Origin: Curtobacterium salicis
GTDB taxonomy: Bacteria; Actinomycetota; Actinomycetes; Actinomycetales; Microbacteriaceae
Direction of reading: 5' to 3'
Assembly: GCF_011759505.1 (NCBI RefSeq)
Contig: NZ_JAAOYO010000006.1
Coordinates: forward strand, 17,628 to 81,627
DNA length: 64,000 nt
A model generated the notes under the pieces. That model made no database searches and was not told the DNA's origin. It saw nothing but the letters and a program-made list of their open reading frames with translations. The stretch's first letter is position 1; every line of letters starts with the position of its first letter. The translations under genes and the position numbers were made by a program. This document shows, piece after piece, positions 61,382 through 64,000 of the stretch.

Positions 61382-63856
61382 TCAGGCACCGGGTGCTGCG
61401 CCCTCGGTCTCGCCGCGGCCGGGGTCGCCGCCCGTGCCGCCGTCGGACGGCTCGTCCTGCGGCCAGCCGGTGAACTCCCACCCGGAGACGGCCTCGTGGT
61501 CCTCGCCGTTCGTGTAGGCGAAGGTCCGGGCGGCGGTCCGGGCGTCGGTGAGGGCGGTGAGCAGGTCGGCGAACCGGTCGGACCCGTCCGCGACGCGGGT
61601 GAGCGCGTCGTGGGCCAGCGCGTAGCGGTCCATCTCGTTGCGGATGAGCATGTCGAACGGCGACGTGGTGGTGCCCTGCTCGAGGAAGCCGTGCACGTGC
61701 AGGTCGTCGTGTCCGTGCCGACGGTAGGTGAGCTGGTGCACGAGCGTCGGGTAGCCGTGGAAGGCGAAGACGGCGGGGGTGCCGGGCAGGAAGACCTCGT
61801 CGTAGCGCTCGTCGCTGATCGGGTGCTCGTGCTTGCGCGGGTCGCCGATGGAGAGCAGGTCGACGACGTTGACCACGCGGACGCCGACGTCGGGGGCGTG
61901 CTTCCGGATGATGTCCGCGGCAGCGACGGTCTCGACGGTCGGGACGTCCCCGGCGCTGACGAGCACGACGTCGACGCGGCCGACCTGCTGTTCGGTGCCG
62001 GCCCAGTCCCACGTGCCGACGCCGGCGTCCGCGTGGGCGACGGCGTCCTCGAGGGACAGGAACACCGGCTCGGGGTGCTTGCCGGCGACGATCACCTCGA
62101 TGCGGTCGGTGGTCTCCATCGCGTGCGCGGCGACGGCGAGGAGCGTGTTCGCGTCGGCGGGCAGCTTGATCCGCACGAGGTCCTGCTGCTTGGACGCGAC
62201 GACGTCGAGGAACCCGGGGTCCTGGTGCGAGAACCCGTTGTGGTCCTGCCGCCACACGTGCGACGACAGCAGGATCGTCAGGTTCGACACCGGTGCGCGC
62301 CAGTCGATGTCGGTCGCCGACTCGAGCCACTTGGCGTACTGCCCGACCATCGAGTCGACGATGTGGGCGAACGCCTCGTAGGTGTTGAAGACGCCGTGTC
62401 GGCCGCTCAGCACGTAGCCCTCGAGCATGCCCTCGAGCAGGTGTTCGGAGAGCACCTCGATGACTCGACCGCGTGCGGCCATGTGCTCGTCGCCCTCGGC
62501 CCGTCGGGCCCGCCAGACGCGGTTCGTGACGTCGAACACCGCGTCGAGCTTGTTCGAGATCGTCTCGTCCGGTCCGAACAGCCGGAAGTTCTCCGGGTTG
62601 CGCTGGATGAGTTCGGCCATCCAGGGGCCGAGCGTGCCGGTCGCCGAGGCCGGCTCGCCCACCGGCACCCCGAACCGCTCGAGTCCGGGCCGGTCGAGGG
62701 CGGTGCGGATGCGGCCACCGTTCGCGTGCGGGCTGGCGCTCATCCGGGTGTCCCCGGTCGGCCGGATGGTGTCGAGGATCCCGATCGGGCGGGCGTCCTC
62801 GTCGAAGAGCTCCTCGGGGCGGTAGGAGCGCATCCACTCCTCGAGCTGCCTGCGGTGCCCCTCGTCCTCGCGGACGTTCGGCAGCGGGACCTGGTGAGCG
62901 CGGAAGGTGCCCTCGACCTGCTGGCCGTCGACGACCTTCGGCCCGGTCCAGCCCTTGGGGGTGCGGAGCACGATCATCGGCCAGCGCGGGCGGAGGTCCG
63001 CGGCACCGGCCATCTCACCGGCCGCGGCGCGTGCGGCCTGTGCGCGTGCGGCGGCCTGGATGTCGTCGATGGTCGCGAGGGCACGACGGAGCGCACCGTC
63101 GAACAGGGCGTGCACGGCGAACGGGTCGTGGTCGACCCGGCCGGAGTCGACGACGATCGGCTCGTAGCCCAGCCCGCGGAAGTAGGCCTGGAGGTCCTCG
63201 TCCGGGATGCGCGCGAGGACCGTCGGGTTCGCGATCTTCCACCCGTTGAGGTTGAGGATCGGCAGCACCGCCCCGTCGGACACCGGGTCGAGGAACGTGT
63301 GCGCCTGCCACGATGCGGAGAGCGGTCCGGTCTCGGCCTCGCCGTCTCCGACGACGCAGGCGACGACGAGGTCCGGGTTGTCGAGGGCCGCGCCGTACGC
63401 GTGGGCGAGGGAGTAGCCGAGCTCGCCGCCCTCGTTGATCGACCCGGGGGTCTGCGGGGCCGCGTGCGAGGGGATGCCGCCGGGGAACGAGAACTGTCGG
63501 AAGAAGCGCTGCAGTCCGGCGGTGTCCGGCGTGATGTCCGGGTAGAGCTCGTTCCAGGTGCCTTCGAGCCAGGCGTTCGCGTTCATCGCGGGGCCACCGT
63601 GGCCGGGGCCGCAGATGTACAGGACGTCGCGCCCGGTCTCGCTGATCACGGCGTTGAGGTGTGCGTACACGAGGTTCAGCGCGGGGGAGGTGCCCCAGTG
63701 CCCGAGCAGCCGCGGCTTGATGTCGGAGGGCTCGAGTGGCCGTTCCAGCAGCGGGTCGTCGAGCAGGTAGATCTGCCCGACGGTGAGGTAGTTCGCGGCG
63801 CGCCACCAGGCGTCGATCGCGCGGATGCGGTCGGTGGAGGAGTGCGTCGTCGGCAT
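61382..63856 (-). CDS. xfp: Xylulose 5-phosphate/fructose 6-phosphate phosphoketolase
   Basis: The 824-residue thiamine diphosphate enzyme splits xylulose 5-phosphate (and perhaps fructose 6-phosphate) with phosphate into acetyl phosphate and glyceraldehyde 3-phosphate (or erythrose 4-phosphate). Family signatures are GHWGTSPALNLVYAHLNAVI, ICGPGHGGPAMNANAWLEGT, GGELGYSLAHAYGAA, the cofactor motif VGDGEAETGPLS and LNLNGWKIANPTV, plus SHQDPGFLDVV in the middle domain. The C-terminal 25 residues are a glycine/aspartate tail. ATG 63856 follows TAGCCT by 7 bases. It could receive xylulose 5-phosphate from XylAB. Confidence 0.94.
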   Translation of the reverse strand: MPTTHSSTDRIRAIDAWWRAANYLTVGQIYLLDDPLLERPLEPSDIKPRLLGHWGTSPALNLVYAHLNAVISETGRDVLYICGPGHGGPAMNANAWLEGTWNELYPDITPDTAGLQRFFRQFSFPGGIPSHAAPQTPGSINEGGELGYSLAHAYGAALDNPDLVVACVVGDGEAETGPLSASWQAHTFLDPVSDGAVLPILNLNGWKIANPTVLARIPDEDLQAYFRGLGYEPIVVDSGRVDHDPFAVHALFDGALRRALATIDDIQAAARAQAARAAAGEMAGAADLRPRWPMIVLRTPKGWTGPKVVDGQQVEGTFRAHQVPLPNVREDEGHRRQLEEWMRSYRPEELFDEDARPIGILDTIRPTGDTRMSASPHANGGRIRTALDRPGLERFGVPVGEPASATGTLGPWMAELIQRNPENFRLFGPDETISNKLDAVFDVTNRVWRARRAEGDEHMAARGRVIEVLSEHLLEGMLEGYVLSGRHGVFNTYEAFAHIVDSMVGQYAKWLESATDIDWRAPVSNLTILLSSHVWRQDHNGFSHQDPGFLDVVASKQQDLVRIKLPADANTLLAVAAHAMETTDRIEVIVAGKHPEPVFLSLEDAVAHADAGVGTWDWAGTEQQVGRVDVVLVSAGDVPTVETVAAADIIRKHAPDVGVRVVNVVDLLSIGDPRKHEHPISDERYDEVFLPGTPAVFAFHGYPTLVHQLTYRRHGHDDLHVHGFLEQGTTTSPFDMLIRNEMDRYALAHDALTRVADGSDRFADLLTALTDARTAARTFAYTNGEDHEAVSGWEFTGWPQDEPSDGGTGGDPGRGETEGAAPGA

Positions 63857-63863
63857 GCTGACC

Positions 63864-63869
63864 AGGCTA
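63864..63869 (-). promoter_or_regulatory. -10 box TAGCCT of the phosphoketolase gene
   Basis: On the minus strand TAGCCT is 7 bases before the ATG at 63856. The remaining sequence to 64000 shows no gene. Confidence 0.5.
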
Positions 63870-64000
63870 CGAGGACACCGATCCGGGGAATCCAGAAATC
63901 TCTCCAATCCGATCGGAGGACGGCCCCGAATCACTGTCACAAGCCGGGAAACACCCGCAAGCGCTCACTAGCAGCTCACCGCTGGTTCTCCACCCCCTCA

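Overview
The window reads as chromosomal DNA of a high-GC Gram-positive actinobacterium. The gene families, the POL-PE-LIG order of LigD, the actinobacterial type of XylA and the abundance of leaderless starts point to Microbacteriaceae, possibly Curtobacterium-like; the genus is an inference. No rRNA, tRNA, CRISPR array, transposase or phage integrase was found. Genes are tightly packed, often with 4-nt start/stop overlaps, and most intergenic gaps hold an operator, a -10 box or a GC-rich hairpin.

Sugar catabolism dominates. Positions 1183-5650 carry xylB and xylA divergent from a LacI-type regulator fused to a GrpB-like domain. Positions 5776-8122 pair a Gfo/Idh/MocA oxidoreductase with a LacI regulator. 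Positions 12377-15410 hold an oxidoreductase/ThuA/oxidoreductase operon. Positions 20181-26843 form a LacI, binding-protein, two-permease and alpha-xylosidase locus with three GAAGCGCTTC operators, and a ROK regulator follows. Positions 36841-41416 form a nucleoside salvage locus (LacI, nucleoside hydrolase, MFS, ribokinase). Positions 47648-53003 hold a secreted, domain-permuted GH3 enzyme divergent from a ROK regulator. Positions 61382-63856 encode phosphoketolase. Together, alpha-xylosides could be imported, cut to xylose, converted to xylulose 5-phosphate and cleaved by phosphoketolase.

Stress and regulation genes lie between: a sigma factor with Asp23-like genes (8531-10079), drug-efflux MFS/TetR pairs (10111-12234 and 34443-36775), AraC, HxlR, MarR and WYL regulators next to redox or VOC enzymes, a DUF3618/holin-like envelope operon (31030-32983), and a Ku/LigD end-joining island (53160-58401).

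The most unusual region is 42391-46942. A 53-residue gene at 42573-42734 matches leaderless class II bacteriocins of the lacticin Q/aureocin A53 family. Divergent from it lies an operon for an ABC permease, an ABC ATPase, a YdbS-like and a YdbT-like bPH2 protein, and a small membrane protein, the same kinds of genes found beside these bacteriocins in Firmicutes. Both bPH2 genes carry an apparent frameshift, codon use looks less GC-biased, and the block is bracketed by two directly repeated 81-bp palindromic elements.
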